The notes under the pieces: generated by a model
Told to the model about the DNA's origin: nothing
What the model saw: the letters and a program-made list of their open reading frames with translations, nothing else
Databases searched by the model: none
Part shown: positions 51,368-60,413 of the stretch, piece after piece
Numbering within the stretch: position 1 is the stretch's first letter
How the letters are laid out: every line of letters starts with the position of its first letter
Program-made: the position numbers and the translations under genes
Source of the DNA: Anaeromassilibacillus sp001305115
Lineage (GTDB): Bacteria > Bacillota > Clostridia > Oscillospirales > Acutalibacteraceae
Reading direction: 5' to 3'
DNA length: 64,000 nt
NCBI GenBank assembly: GCA_042854365.1
Contig: AP031437.1
Location: 2,480,001 to 2,544,000, forward strand

Positions 51368-51373
51368 TATAAT
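51362..51373 (+). promoter_or_regulatory. Extended -10 promoter of the rRNA methyltransferase gene
   Basis: TGCTATAAT at 51365-51373 is an extended -10; no good -35 is seen. It precedes the start at 51451 by 77 bases. Confidence 0.5.
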
Positions 51374-51450
51374 GTTTATCGTGATACTTTTAAAGGGGTT
51401 CTAAAACTCATAAAAGCATAGAATGGAACAACATCGAAATGGAGTAGGTT

Positions 51451-52680
51451 ATGAAACAAGAACGTACATATCCGCGGGTTGCAGTTACCCGCAAAGCGGA
51501 AAACAGTATCAAATCCGGCCATCCGTGGATTTATCATACCGAGCTGGTCGAAGGCGAAGCCGGCTGCAACGACGGTGCACTTGTGGACATTGTTAGCCCG
51601 CGCGGGCGTTATTTGGGGACTGGTTTTTTCAACAGTCATTCTAAAATTCGCATCCGCCTGCTCTCAACCAATGCAAACGATCATTTTGATGAGGCCTTTT
51701 GGGAACGCCGCCTGCGTTACGCCTGGGAATACCGAAAAACGGTCATGGGCGATGATCTCTCTTGTTGTCGCGTTATTTTTGGAGAAGCAGATTCTTTCCC
51801 CGGGCTGACCGTGGATCGTTTTGGAGACATTCTCGTCGCGCAAACGCTCAGCCTCGGTATTGAACAGCGCAAATCCCTACTGTTTCCCATGCTTGCCCGT
51901 ATCTTGCGCGAGGATGGACAGGTAATTCGCGGCATCTATGAACGCAACGACGTCTCCATTCGTGAAAGAGAAGGGATGCAGCAAAATAAGGGGTTCTTTC
52001 CGCTGGAGAATCTGGCCACTCCGGAGAGCACGCAAACAGAAATTGTTGAAAACGGGATTCGTTATTTGGTCGACTTCGAAAACGGGCAAAAAACAGGTTT
52101 CTTTTTGGACCAGAAATACAACCGGCAAGCGGTCGCTAGACTGAGCCGCGGCAAGCGTGTGCTGGATTGCTTTACGCATACCGGCTCCTTTGGATTAAAC
52201 GCCGCTATGGGCGGCGCAGTCCACGTCCATTCCGTCGATATATCGGAAACAGCTGTGGAGATGGCCCGTGAAAATGCCCGCCGGAATGGACTTTTAGATG
52301 TGATGGACTTCGAGGCGGCCAATGTGTTTGACCTGCTTCCTTCCCTGCCCTGCGGCGCTAAAAGCGACTACGATTTTGTCATTCTAGATCCACCTGCATT
52401 TACAAAATCGCGTCAAACGGTAGAGCATGCGATGCGTGGCTACAAAGAAATCAACCTACGTGCAATGAAGCTCCTTCCCCGAGGGGGGTATCTCGCAACC
52501 TGTTCCTGCTCACACTTCATGACAGATGCACTTTTCCGGGACATGCTCCGCAGCGCGGCCTTTGACGCGGGCGTTTCCCTGCGGCAAATCGAGGCCCGCC
52601 AGCAATCGCCCGACCATCCAATTCTTTGGAACGTCCCGGAAACGGACTATTTAAAATTCTATCTGTTCCAAATTGTGTGA
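51451..52680 (+). CDS. rlmI: 23S rRNA (cytosine-C5)-methyltransferase, RlmI-like
   Basis: A 409-residue protein. The N-terminal PUA domain (TRKAENSIKSGHPWIYHTELVEGEAGCNDGALVDIVSPRGRYLGTGFF, residues about 10-60) is followed by a linker domain and a Rossmann methyltransferase with LDCFTHTGSFGLNAAMGGAVHVHSVDIS as the SAM site and DFVILDPPAFTKSR as the catalytic DPPxF loop; a TCSCSHFM motif holds the catalytic Cys. This is the RlmI/YccW arrangement that methylates C1962 of 23S rRNA. The start is ATG 51451 with TGGAGTAGG upstream. A related but PUA-reduced paralogue lies at 32997. Confidence 0.9.
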   Translation: MKQERTYPRVAVTRKAENSIKSGHPWIYHTELVEGEAGCNDGALVDIVSPRGRYLGTGFFNSHSKIRIRLLSTNANDHFDEAFWERRLRYAWEYRKTVMGDDLSCCRVIFGEADSFPGLTVDRFGDILVAQTLSLGIEQRKSLLFPMLARILREDGQVIRGIYERNDVSIREREGMQQNKGFFPLENLATPESTQTEIVENGIRYLVDFENGQKTGFFLDQKYNRQAVARLSRGKRVLDCFTHTGSFGLNAAMGGAVHVHSVDISETAVEMARENARRNGLLDVMDFEAANVFDLLPSLPCGAKSDYDFVILDPPAFTKSRQTVEHAMRGYKEINLRAMKLLPRGGYLATCSCSHFMTDALFRDMLRSAAFDAGVSLRQIEARQQSPDHPILWNVPETDYLKFYLFQIV

Positions 52681-53004
52681 TGTATTTTATGATTCCCTTT
52701 GGCCGGCAATCCAAAGGAGGCCATTGAAACATTCTCTGGACGACCTTCTCTCAAACCGGCTTTGACCTCAGCCGATGGGTGGGCGCAATCTTTTTCCCTG
52801 GTGTTCTTCCCAGCTTCTATCCATTTTTCAAGATCTACGGCTTCCCCTGTCCTGCACTTGGTTCACGGGCATCTTTTAAGAATGGCTGATGGAATCCACT
52901 ACAAGACCACCGGGCTTTGAATCTGCCTTAAAATCCTATGGGCCGCACAACTCTCGCCAGCTTTTTAAGGCAGCAAAATGCATCCAAGCAGCATATTTCC
53001 GTAC
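52681..53004. other. Intergenic stretch without a clear gene
   Basis: About 320 bases with no gene I can defend. A frame near 52730-52890 gives a protein-like but startless stretch ending at a TGA, possibly a decayed gene. An inverted pair CTGCCTTAAAA / TTTTTAAGGCAG lies near 52924 and 52961. Confidence 0.35.
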
Positions 53005-53053
53005 AAGCAGCGTTTCCTCATTTCCCATGGGAGTATAGGAGCGCTGCTTTTTT
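53005..53053 (+). terminator. Terminator-like hairpin before the sigma factor gene
   Basis: AAGCAGCG (53005-53012) and CGCTGCTT (53042-53049) pair, with extra inner pairing around CCCATGGG and a run of Ts after it. Confidence 0.65.
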
Positions 53054-53152
53054 ATGCGTCTATGGGCGCAATGGACAAAAAACTTTTGTTCCCTGTAGTT
53101 TTCGCTTCAAAAACCGTAGTATATCGATGAAACCGGAAGGGAGGCGGTACGA

Positions 53153-53713
53153 TTGATCGAAGATGAAAAAATTATTGCGTTGTTTTTTGAGCGTTCCGAA
53201 CAGGCCATACAGGAGCTGGATATAAAATACGGAAGCGTGTTCCGCAAGCTTTCCTACAACATTTTAAATAACCGGCAGGATACGGAAGAGTGCGTCAACG
53301 ATGCTTACTTGGGAGCATGGAACGCCATTCCACCAGCAAAACCTCATCCGCTGCTGACCTATCTTTGTAAAATCGTTCGAAACATTTCTCTGAAAATGTA
53401 TTATAAACGAGGAGCCGCGAAACGAAACAGCCTTTACACAACCGCTATGCAGGAAATAGAAGAATGTTTATCCGATCCAAGCACAGTGGAGACCAAAATG
53501 GAGGCAAAGGAACTGGCGCGTATCCTCGAACATTTTTTAGATACCCTAACGGCCGAAAACCGCATCATCTTTTTACGGCGCTATTGGTTTTCTGACAGCT
53601 ATAAAGAGATTGCCAGACATATGGGACTCACCGAAAAAAATGTATCCGTTCGGCTTACCCGCATCCGGCAGAAGCTGAAACAATACTTGACGGAAAGGGA
53701 GGTCTTTATATGA
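53153..53713 (+). CDS. Sigma-70 family (ECF-type) RNA polymerase sigma factor
   Basis: A 186-residue protein starting at TTG 53153 behind GGAAGGGAGGCGG. Region 2 is QDTEECVNDAYLGAWNAIPPAKPHPLLTYLCKIVRNISL with the -10-binding surface. Region 4 is FLRRYWFSDSYKEIARHMGLTEKNVSVRLTRIRQKLKQYL, a helix-turn-helix for the -35 element. There is no N-terminal region 1 or 3, as expected for ECF sigmas. Its end overlaps the next gene by four bases (ATGA), a typical sigma/anti-sigma arrangement. The signal is unknown. Confidence 0.92.
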   Translation: MIEDEKIIALFFERSEQAIQELDIKYGSVFRKLSYNILNNRQDTEECVNDAYLGAWNAIPPAKPHPLLTYLCKIVRNISLKMYYKRGAAKRNSLYTTAMQEIEECLSDPSTVETKMEAKELARILEHFLDTLTAENRIIFLRRYWFSDSYKEIARHMGLTEKNVSVRLTRIRQKLKQYLTEREVFI

Positions 53714-54270
53714 ATGCAAAACTGTTTTCTGAGGCCATGAGCCAGCTTGACAGCCCATATATCGTGGAAGCCCTCGTGGAACATAAGCCGAAGCCGTTTC
53801 GGGTTCGCTGGTGGAAATTTCATAAAATTGCCGCCTGTATTGCAGCAGTCGTCCTCATGGCCCTATTTTCTTTCGGAACAGCTTTTGCGGTAAGCGCAGA
53901 GTTCCGGCAAGCCCTCACCTCATTCCTTTTTCCAGCCTATACAGAGCATGAATTGTCTGAGATCGATGAAGGGCACAGAACCGGTTCGTTTGATCTGGAA
54001 GATACCCTGTTCACCTTCTTAGAAAAATTCAATCGGGAACAACTGGTAGACGGCGTAACCGTAAAAAAAGACCATGGTTTTGACTATGTAGTTCTGCACC
54101 AGGAGAACGATTCTGCAAGTGTCATCGTGGAATGCAATCCTCCAACGGACAAATTATTGGTTCTCATGGAAAAGCAGGATTATAAAGAAACAACCGGTTT
54201 ATGGCAAGTAGTTGCTTACCAAATCATCGATTACAAAACGGCAAATGATTGGATTGGTAAACAGCCTTAA
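53710..54270 (+). CDS. Putative anti-sigma factor with DUF4367-like extracytoplasmic domain
   Basis: A 186-residue protein with a short cytoplasmic N-terminus, one membrane helix (IAACIAAVVLMALFSFGTAFAVSA, about residues 38-61) and an extracytoplasmic region. The ending VVAYQIIDYKTANDWIGKQP and the preceding strands resemble DUF4367 domains attached to clostridial anti-sigma proteins. The gene overlaps the sigma gene by four bases, so the product probably holds the sigma factor inactive until an envelope signal arrives. The N-terminal part is shorter than usual for a zinc-type anti-sigma domain, and no HxxxCxxC motif is seen. Confidence 0.8.
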   Translation: MNAKLFSEAMSQLDSPYIVEALVEHKPKPFRVRWWKFHKIAACIAAVVLMALFSFGTAFAVSAEFRQALTSFLFPAYTEHELSEIDEGHRTGSFDLEDTLFTFLEKFNREQLVDGVTVKKDHGFDYVVLHQENDSASVIVECNPPTDKLLVLMEKQDYKETTGLWQVVAYQIIDYKTANDWIGKQP

Positions 54271-54469
54271 AAAACCGGTGATAGGAACCTCTCTTTCACA
54301 GAGAACCGGATCGATTCATCTCCATCCAAAGGGGATGTCTCCGGCATTGCGTATGGGATACGCAACTTGGATGAATGCCTTTGGAGCAAAAGGACACTTC
54401 CCATATTCTTTTCTTTTTTTATTGTATGTGCTACAATACCAGCAGCTTTATTAGGGAAGGGGTAAAAAT

Positions 54470-54958
54470 ATGCCGGAAATCATCATGCTTTGCGGACCGT
54501 GCGGTTGCGGGAAAACAACCTATGCAAAGACGTTACAGGCACGCGGAAATACCTTTGTTCTATCCAGTGACGATCTGATGCTGACTTTATTTGACGCCTG
54601 TATCGGCCGGGAACGCCATCAGGACATGGAACGCCGGTGTAGAAGTTTTCTCTTGCGGCAGGCTGAATCCCTTTTTGCCCTGGGCCTCGATGTTGTGCTG
54701 GATTTCGGCTTTTGGAACCGAAAGGAACGCCTGGATACCAAACAGTATTTCTGTAAACAGGGAATTCCGGTCCGATTGATCGTTTTAGACGCCCCCTATG
54801 AGATTATCACCCGCCATTTGGAGCAGCGAAACCGATTGATCGAAACCGGTAAACTCCGCGCCTATCCGATTGATGAAGAAAAACGCAAACGATTTTCCTC
54901 CTGGTTTGAAGAACCCACCCCCGATGAGATCGACGAATATATTCATATTGTAGAATAA
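54470..54958 (+). CDS. P-loop kinase / ATP-binding protein (zeta-toxin or gluconate-kinase-like)
   Basis: A 162-residue protein with Walker A MLCGPCGCGKTTYAKTL (residues 6-22), LSSDDLMLTLFD in the substrate region, and VVLDFGFWNRKERLDTKQYF, typical of AAA_33-type small-molecule kinases that include zeta toxins and tRNA-repair-like kinases. The tail IDEEKRKRFSSWFEEPTPDEIDEYI is the lid or C-terminal helix. It probably phosphorylates a hydroxylated small molecule. No antitoxin gene is adjacent, so a toxin role is not indicated. The start has GGGAAGGGG upstream. Confidence 0.82.
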   Translation: MPEIIMLCGPCGCGKTTYAKTLQARGNTFVLSSDDLMLTLFDACIGRERHQDMERRCRSFLLRQAESLFALGLDVVLDFGFWNRKERLDTKQYFCKQGIPVRLIVLDAPYEIITRHLEQRNRLIETGKLRAYPIDEEKRKRFSSWFEEPTPDEIDEYIHIVE

Positions 54959-54961
54959 AGC

Positions 54962-55003
54962 AAAGAGCACAACGAGTCCTTTCGACTTGTTGTGCTCTTT
55001 TTA
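54962..55003 (+). terminator. Terminator after the P-loop kinase
   Basis: AAAGAGCACAAC-GAGTC (54962-) pairs with GACTTGTTGTGCTCTTT (to 55000), followed by TTATC. Confidence 0.85.
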
Positions 55004-55150
55004 TCTATGATAAGGTGGGGCTTGTTGGAAGCCGTCCGGATGGGCGGGCACTGGATATAGATCTTTATAGAATAAGCGGCACTTTCATTTATTTTCTAGC
55101 ATTTTGTCCTCCAGTGTCGCGCGATCCAACACGCCCCATTCCCGCCAGAT

Positions 55151-56320
55151 TTATTCGCTGCGCAAAGCGTCAATCGGATTCAAATTCGCCGCCCGGCGCG
55201 CCGGCATATAGCCAAAGATTACGCCGATCCCTGCAGATACCCCAAAGGAAACCAAAATGGCACTCACCGAAGGGGATGCATCAAATCCAATAATCCCGCT
55301 TGCCACCGAGGTTAATACGCAGCCAATTGCAATTCCGACAATACCGCCCAACGAACTGGTGACACCTGCTTCAATGACGAATTGCTGTAGGATGGTACGC
55401 CGCTTTGCACCGAGAGATTTACGGATACCGATCTCACGTGTTCGTTCAGTCACCGATACCAGCATGATGTTCATGATTCCGATGCCAGCAACCAATAGCG
55501 AAATGGCGGCAATGCCTACCAAAAGCATTGTCATCATGTCCGTCATAGAAGTGACCATCTCCAACATCTCGGAAAGGCTAGTTACATTGTACAGATCCTC
55601 ATTGAGGAAGATTTCATACAAAAAGTCTTTGAGTACCGTTTTAGCCTCTTCCATATGGTCTACATTCGTTACGGTAAACACATAGCTGGATATATCTGCG
55701 CTAAAGGAAAGTTTTGTCGCCACCGAATAAGGGAGATATACGCAATCGTCCGAGGACCCCTCCTCTGAATCTGCCTTCTCCTGCAACACGCCAACCACTG
55801 TATAGGCTTCTCCGTTGATCTTGAGAATTTGATCTAATGCGGATTCCCCTGCAAAGAGGTCCTGCGCAACATAGGAACCAATCACACAGACTTTTTGCCG
55901 TGAAACAATATCCGAATACTGGATAAAACGTCCTAAAGAGAGCTCCAACGCCTGAATGGACAGATAATCTTCCCCTACGCCGGAGATGGAAGCTGTTGTG
56001 GAACTCTCCGTGCCATTCTTGATGGTCCCTCGAACCGAAACCATTGGGCTCATCGCAGCAAACAAATCCTGTTGTTCATCCAGGAATTCATACATGGTGT
56101 CAACATCCACGTTTCGGGTGTCCGTATTGGTGACAGATACACTTACTTGATCCGTCCCCAAATCGGAAAAACTGTCCGAAATATAGTTTGTCATCCCCTG
56201 CATCAAACTGACCAGGATGATAACGGATGCCACACCGATGATGATCCCGAGCATGGTTAGGAAGGAGCGCATTTTGCTGCTTGCGATGCTTTTGAGCGCA
56301 AGCCTAAAGGATTGACTCAT
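55151..56320 (-). CDS. MacB-like ABC transporter permease
   Basis: A 389-residue FtsX/MacB-type permease. The N-terminus LRLALKSIASSKMRSFLTMLGIIIGVASVIILVSLMQGM contains the first membrane helix. A large extracytoplasmic region follows (about residues 55-260, DLGTDQVSVSVTNTDTRNV), then three C-terminal helices with ERTREIGIRKSLGAKRRTILQQFVIEAG, the FtsX domain. It should pair with the ATPase encoded just upstream and the MacA-like adaptor. The start overlaps the ATPase end by 17 bases. Confidence 0.92.
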   Translation of the reverse strand: MSQSFRLALKSIASSKMRSFLTMLGIIIGVASVIILVSLMQGMTNYISDSFSDLGTDQVSVSVTNTDTRNVDVDTMYEFLDEQQDLFAAMSPMVSVRGTIKNGTESSTTASISGVGEDYLSIQALELSLGRFIQYSDIVSRQKVCVIGSYVAQDLFAGESALDQILKINGEAYTVVGVLQEKADSEEGSSDDCVYLPYSVATKLSFSADISSYVFTVTNVDHMEEAKTVLKDFLYEIFLNEDLYNVTSLSEMLEMVTSMTDMMTMLLVGIAAISLLVAGIGIMNIMLVSVTERTREIGIRKSLGAKRRTILQQFVIEAGVTSSLGGIVGIAIGCVLTSVASGIIGFDASPSVSAILVSFGVSAGIGVIFGYMPARRAANLNPIDALRSE

Positions 56321-57029
56321 AGGCCTTCACGTCTCCGTCAAATATAATTTTTCCATCGCTGATCTTGACCACGCGCTCGGCCTCTATGGCAATGGAATTG
56401 TCGTGGGTAATGATGACCACGGTGTTGCCCTCCTCATGCAACTGCTTGAGGAAGTCGAGAACCTCCCGGCCTGTCTTTGAATCCAACGCGCCGGTGGGTT
56501 CATCTGCCAAGATCAAGGAAGGATTTCCGACCAAGGCGCGTGCAATGGACACGCGCTGTTGCTGGCCGCCGGAGAGCTGTTGGGGCATGTAGCGCCACTT
56601 ATCGCGCAGTCCCACTCGTTCAAGCGATTCCAAAGATCGCTCTGTGCGCTCCTTTTTTCCGACCCCCGCGTAAACAAGGGGCAGCTCTACGTTTTCCAGC
56701 AGGTTCTGCTTGGGAAGCAAATTATACTGTTGGAATACAAACCCGATGGTCTTGTTGCGGATTTCCGCGAGGCTGTCGTCCTTCATCTCGCTTACATCCT
56801 CGCCGTTCAAGATATATTTTCCCTCTGTTGGCACGTCTAGTGCCCCAATGATATTCATAATGGTAGACTTTCCGCTTCCAGATTTGCCAACAATGGAGAC
56901 GAATTCTCCGGGATAGATGTCTAAGGAAATCCCGTCGTTTGCACGCACCACCATATCGCCCATCTGATAAATCTTATAAATATTTTGCAGCGAGATCAGG
57001 GGCTGCGTCCCGGTCTGTGTCTGTTTCAT
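56304..57029 (-). CDS. MacB-like ABC transporter ATPase
   Basis: A 241-residue ATPase from ATG 57029; the longer in-frame reading to 57152 is a frame through the adaptor tail. Walker A SIVGKSGSGKSTIMNIIG, Q loop FQQYNLLPKQN, signature QLSGGQQQRVSIARA, Walker B LILADEPTGALDS, H loop ITHDNSIAIEAE. The pattern is that of the LolD/MacB class that energises membrane-proximal substrate export rather than bulk flux. One base separates it from the adaptor stop. It would drive the permease encoded at 55151. Confidence 0.94.
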   Translation of the reverse strand: MKQTQTGTQPLISLQNIYKIYQMGDMVVRANDGISLDIYPGEFVSIVGKSGSGKSTIMNIIGALDVPTEGKYILNGEDVSEMKDDSLAEIRNKTIGFVFQQYNLLPKQNLLENVELPLVYAGVGKKERTERSLESLERVGLRDKWRYMPQQLSGGQQQRVSIARALVGNPSLILADEPTGALDSKTGREVLDFLKQLHEEGNTVVIITHDNSIAIEAERVVKISDGKIIFDGDVKAYESIL

Positions 57030-57030
57030 C

Positions 57031-58833
57031 TTAGAAACCACCTCCCGGTCCGCCGGGGCCACCGCCGCCAGGCATACCACCGCCGCCAGGACCTCCGCCG
57101 GGCATTCCGCCGCCACCAGGCATACCGCCACCGGGCATCCCGCCCATTTCAATCATGACTGTACTGTCTGTTGAAGTGGTCGGATCGATGTAGACGACAT
57201 CCCCCTCAGAAAGACCATTCTGAATCTCTACATAATTTTCGCTGATTAAGCCGGTCTCTACCTCTACCGACCGGAAGCCCGCCGGAACGTTGCCTTCCGC
57301 TTCGGTCACGCTGTCATCCTTTACATAGACCACATTGCCGCGCTGCAATGCTTGAGCCGGGATTGCCAGTACATTTTCTGCTTCGTCAATGATGATTTCT
57401 CCATTGACGTTCATGCCGGGAAGCAAATCCCCCACCTCGTCCATCTGGACGGTCACGGGATATTGGGTAACGCCATTGCTTGATGTGCTTTCCAAGCTGA
57501 CATTTGTCACTTTTCCTGTGAATGTTTCTCCTTCAAATGCATCCACCGTGACTTGCACCTTTTGGCCAACTTCTACATCTAATACGTCGAGTTCATCCAC
57601 ATACATGTCAAATGTAAGAGCAGACATATCGTAAATCACGGCCATGCTTGCGTTGCTGTCGTTTCCACTCTTCAATGTATCTCCAGCCTTTGTGTTTTTC
57701 ACGATCACTTGGCCAGAAATCGGCGCTGTTATTTCATAGTCCTCCAAGCTGTCTTGCGCATTCTCCAAATTGGTCTGGGCATCCTCTACACTCTGCTCTG
57801 CTGACTCCAACGAATCCTTGACAGTCTGCAACGCGTCGTCTGCCGACTCCTGGGTATAAGTGAACAAAGCCGCCCCTTCGTGCACATAACTGCCTTCCTC
57901 GACGTTCATCGAAGCAATGTCTCCACCATACTCGGCTGTGATCGTCTCTTCCAGCTTTGCTGTGAAGGTTCCGTCGCCGCTGCATGTCACACCATTAACC
58001 GTCGCGGCCGCTGTGCTGGAGGTTGAAATTCCTCCGGGATTTCCGACCTCAATGGTCACCATGCGGACCACGCTGCCACCGTTGAGTGTTTGTTCCATAG
58101 AGCTAACGGCTGTTACTGTACCGTTGACGGTTTCATAGGTCTCCAAAATCTGTACCTGTGCTACATCGCCCACTTTGATTTTACTGGCATCAGCGCTTAA
58201 AAACGGCACTTTGAGTACCATCGTTCGGTCGTTATATAAATCGACCAACTTATCGCCGCTCTTAACAGTGTCTCCTACCTCCACATAGACCGTTTGAACA
58301 TAGCCCTCTTCTGGGGAGACATAGTCGAGAGATTGATAATCCTCCGCGGCCTTGTTGTAATTCTTTTGCGCCTCTGCATACTTCTTTTCGGCACGTTCCA
58401 AACTGGTTTGAGCCGATTCAATTTTTTCATCCACATCGCCAGTGTCAATGCAATAAAGCACATCTCCCTTTTCAACCTGGTCACCCTTTTCGAAATCTGC
58501 GCGAATCACCTCTCCTGAGACCAGGGAAGTGATGGTATATGTATCCAGGGCGGCCAGTGTACCCGAAGAAGAAATAGACGACTGAATCGTCTGCCGTTCA
58601 ACTGTGGCGGTGCGGGTCGCATCCTCCATATTCGGCCCTTCGGGTTTCCGGAATACACGGAATCCAGCAAAAGCAAGAGTAGCAACCAGAACCAATGCAA
58701 TCAATACCTTAATAGGCTTTTTCCATTTGGGCCGTTTTCCATCTGGCTGGTTCTTCCTGCGGAAAAAGGAACGTTTGGGCCTAAGATTTTCCAATTCCGC
58801 CGTATCAAACTTCACATCATCCGTATCAGTCAT
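57031..58833 (-). CDS. MacA-like periplasmic-adaptor-type protein with a Gly/Met/Pro-rich tail
   Basis: A 600-residue membrane-fusion protein. The cytoplasmic N-terminus is basic, with one membrane helix (VLIALVLVATLAFAGFRVF, about residues 46-64), then lipoyl/barrel-sandwich halves (ALDTYTITSLVSGEVIRADF and the mirrored ITAPISGQVIVKNTKAGD) around a coiled coil (AQTSLERAEKKYAEAQKNYNKAAE and SLESAEQSVEDAQTNLENAQ), followed by beta-barrel strands. The last 35 residues or so are a GGMPGGG-type low-complexity tail, unusual for MacA. With the ATPase and permease it should form an exporter or extracytoplasmic machine; the substrate is unknown. Confidence 0.9.
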   Translation of the reverse strand: MTDTDDVKFDTAELENLRPKRSFFRRKNQPDGKRPKWKKPIKVLIALVLVATLAFAGFRVFRKPEGPNMEDATRTATVERQTIQSSISSSGTLAALDTYTITSLVSGEVIRADFEKGDQVEKGDVLYCIDTGDVDEKIESAQTSLERAEKKYAEAQKNYNKAAEDYQSLDYVSPEEGYVQTVYVEVGDTVKSGDKLVDLYNDRTMVLKVPFLSADASKIKVGDVAQVQILETYETVNGTVTAVSSMEQTLNGGSVVRMVTIEVGNPGGISTSSTAAATVNGVTCSGDGTFTAKLEETITAEYGGDIASMNVEEGSYVHEGAALFTYTQESADDALQTVKDSLESAEQSVEDAQTNLENAQDSLEDYEITAPISGQVIVKNTKAGDTLKSGNDSNASMAVIYDMSALTFDMYVDELDVLDVEVGQKVQVTVDAFEGETFTGKVTNVSLESTSSNGVTQYPVTVQMDEVGDLLPGMNVNGEIIIDEAENVLAIPAQALQRGNVVYVKDDSVTEAEGNVPAGFRSVEVETGLISENYVEIQNGLSEGDVVYIDPTTSTDSTVMIEMGGMPGGGMPGGGGMPGGGPGGGGMPGGGGPGGPGGGF

Positions 58834-59896
58834 CGAGCAGATACCCCTTCAATACAAAATTATAGTTATCGGGATCGGTTGTGTTGGTTTGGTCGTCATA
58901 CACCACCGTTATTTCATCCCCAACATGGACCTTTCCCAATGTAGAAAACGCATACTGCATCTCTTCACTCTCAATGGTATACTTAGTTCCCTCCACATAG
59001 ACAGCTACCGGCGTCATCGAGCTGGAATTGTCGTAGACGATTCCTGTCACCTCGCCGCTTGCGCGATCATCCTGATAGACCCATACGGTACGGGTCTTGC
59101 TGCTGTAATAAACGATATCGTCTTCTTCCACGCTGTTGTAGTCAAGGTTATAACCTACTTCGCCATCGATGATATAGGTTGCGTTTTGCTCGCTGAAGGG
59201 CAAAATCTTTTCGATATCCTTGCTAGCAGTCACACGAATAGGGCCGTTAATGTTGTTATCCGACAGCTTCAAATAATTGATTTCCCCATCGCTGTCCAGT
59301 TCACAGTCAAAAATTTGTCCATACATTGTTCCAGATTTTGTATTCGCTTTGAGGGTATTGTAAAGCAACGCCTCACAGTTGGACATGGTCAAATTGGATT
59401 CCATGGTCACCAACGCCAAGCCTTCGTCCAATTCTTTTGCATAGTACATGGAGGTGCGTCCCTGGGTCTGATCGCCAGTAAAGTCCTCATTGGTATAACC
59501 CAACAAAGCCAACACACCATAAACCGCTTCGCGCAACTTCACCGGTTGGTCAGGTTTAAAGGTTCCGTCGAGATAACCAGTCATCCATCCCTGTTGCGCC
59601 GCAATATTGATTGCAGCAGCGTAGGTGGAATCCGTAGGCACATCGCTAAATCTACGGTAATTGACAGTTGTTCCCGTTTTTCCCTTAAAAGAAGAAGTAT
59701 TTAGTAACAACTGTGCAAACTGTGCCCGCGTCACCTCAGCGTTGGAGGCCACCAACACCGAATCGGTGATTCCTAAGTTGGATAGCACCTTATCCGAAGT
59801 ATCCACAGACGCGGCGATTCCCTGCGCTGGAATGGAGAGTGTCAACATACCCATAGCCAAAAGCATGGACATGGTTCGTTTCCATGTATGATTCAT
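58826..59896 (-). CDS. S-layer homology (SLH) domain protein
   Basis: A 356-residue secreted protein from ATG 59896 with GATGAGGTGATTAAG upstream. A signal peptide (RTMSMLLAMGMLTLSIPAQGIAAS) is followed by SLH-type repeats: EVTRAQFAQLLL and RRFSDVPTDSTYAAAINIAAQQGWMTGYLDGTFKPDQPVKLREAVYGVLALLGY, which bind pyruvylated cell-wall polymer. The C-terminal half (about residues 200-350) has several beta-rich repeats such as DDIVYYSSKTRTVWVYQDDRASGEVTG. The start of the adaptor gene overlaps its end by eight bases. It is probably a wall-anchored component linked to the exporter. Confidence 0.88.
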   Translation of the reverse strand: MNHTWKRTMSMLLAMGMLTLSIPAQGIAASVDTSDKVLSNLGITDSVLVASNAEVTRAQFAQLLLNTSSFKGKTGTTVNYRRFSDVPTDSTYAAAINIAAQQGWMTGYLDGTFKPDQPVKLREAVYGVLALLGYTNEDFTGDQTQGRTSMYYAKELDEGLALVTMESNLTMSNCEALLYNTLKANTKSGTMYGQIFDCELDSDGEINYLKLSDNNINGPIRVTASKDIEKILPFSEQNATYIIDGEVGYNLDYNSVEEDDIVYYSSKTRTVWVYQDDRASGEVTGIVYDNSSSMTPVAVYVEGTKYTIESEEMQYAFSTLGKVHVGDEITVVYDDQTNTTDPDNYNFVLKGYLLDD

Positions 59897-59925
59897 CTTA
59901 ATCACCTCATCAAATTTTTCACAGA

Positions 59926-60072
59926 TTATCTTCCGGCGAGCAAAAGGGTCCCTGCGATTCCCGCCGCCCAGACTGCTACCCCCAAAAGAGCTGCCAAAAT
60001 TGCCCATCGGTGCGTCTCCCAAAAAAGGGGAAGACGCGCGATCCACTCCCTGCGCTGCAGAAATCCATTCAT
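59926..60072 (-). CDS. Small 48-residue single-helix membrane peptide
   Basis: An ATG at 60072, with AAGGGG ten bases upstream, opens 48 codons ending in TAA at 59926-59928. The peptide has a basic N-terminus (MNGFLQRREWIARLPLFWE) and one hydrophobic helix (WAILAALLGVAVWAAGIAGTL) followed by LLAGR. It lies 29 bases before the SLH gene on the same strand, so it would be the first gene of the SLH/MacAB operon. Signal-anchor proteins of this size are often subunits or regulators. I know of no named homologue. Confidence 0.6.
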   Translation of the reverse strand: MNGFLQRREWIARLPLFWETHRWAILAALLGVAVWAAGIAGTLLLAGR

Positions 60073-60413
60073 GGATCATACACCCCTTTCTCTGATGCGG
60101 CATAGAAGCCCTGTAACTTCCCGCCGTTTGTACGGTTCTCATTATAGGGAAAAAAGCTGAAATTAACCTGAAAAAAATCCCACTTCACACAAGTTTAAGG
60201 GGGCCTTCACATGTTCGTCACAGGCGACGGAAAATGTGTTACAATTGAAAAAGGGCTTCTTAAGGACTTTATCCTTTTTGGAGAACGATGTTCGTTTACA
60301 AAATCAGGGAATCGTCACATTTTCAGCAAATACCGTTCACACCTCTTTTGTACTCTTATTGTGGAAAATTGGGCTTTGGCCGACTTTTGATATTTTAGGA
60401 GGGGAAAAATCCT
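60073..60413. other. Divergent intergenic region between the exporter operon and the two-component system
   Basis: It must hold promoters for both directions, but no consensus pair could be defended. An AGGAGGGGAAAAAT site lies directly before the response-regulator start. This is the natural place for response-regulator binding sites. Confidence 0.45.

Noticed and set aside
52699..52920. A frame between the rRNA methyltransferase and sigma factor, and a neighbouring frame resembling a DUF2752-like GFPCP motif
   Set aside because: The first has no known domain; the second lacks a start codon and is too short. At most a decayed gene.
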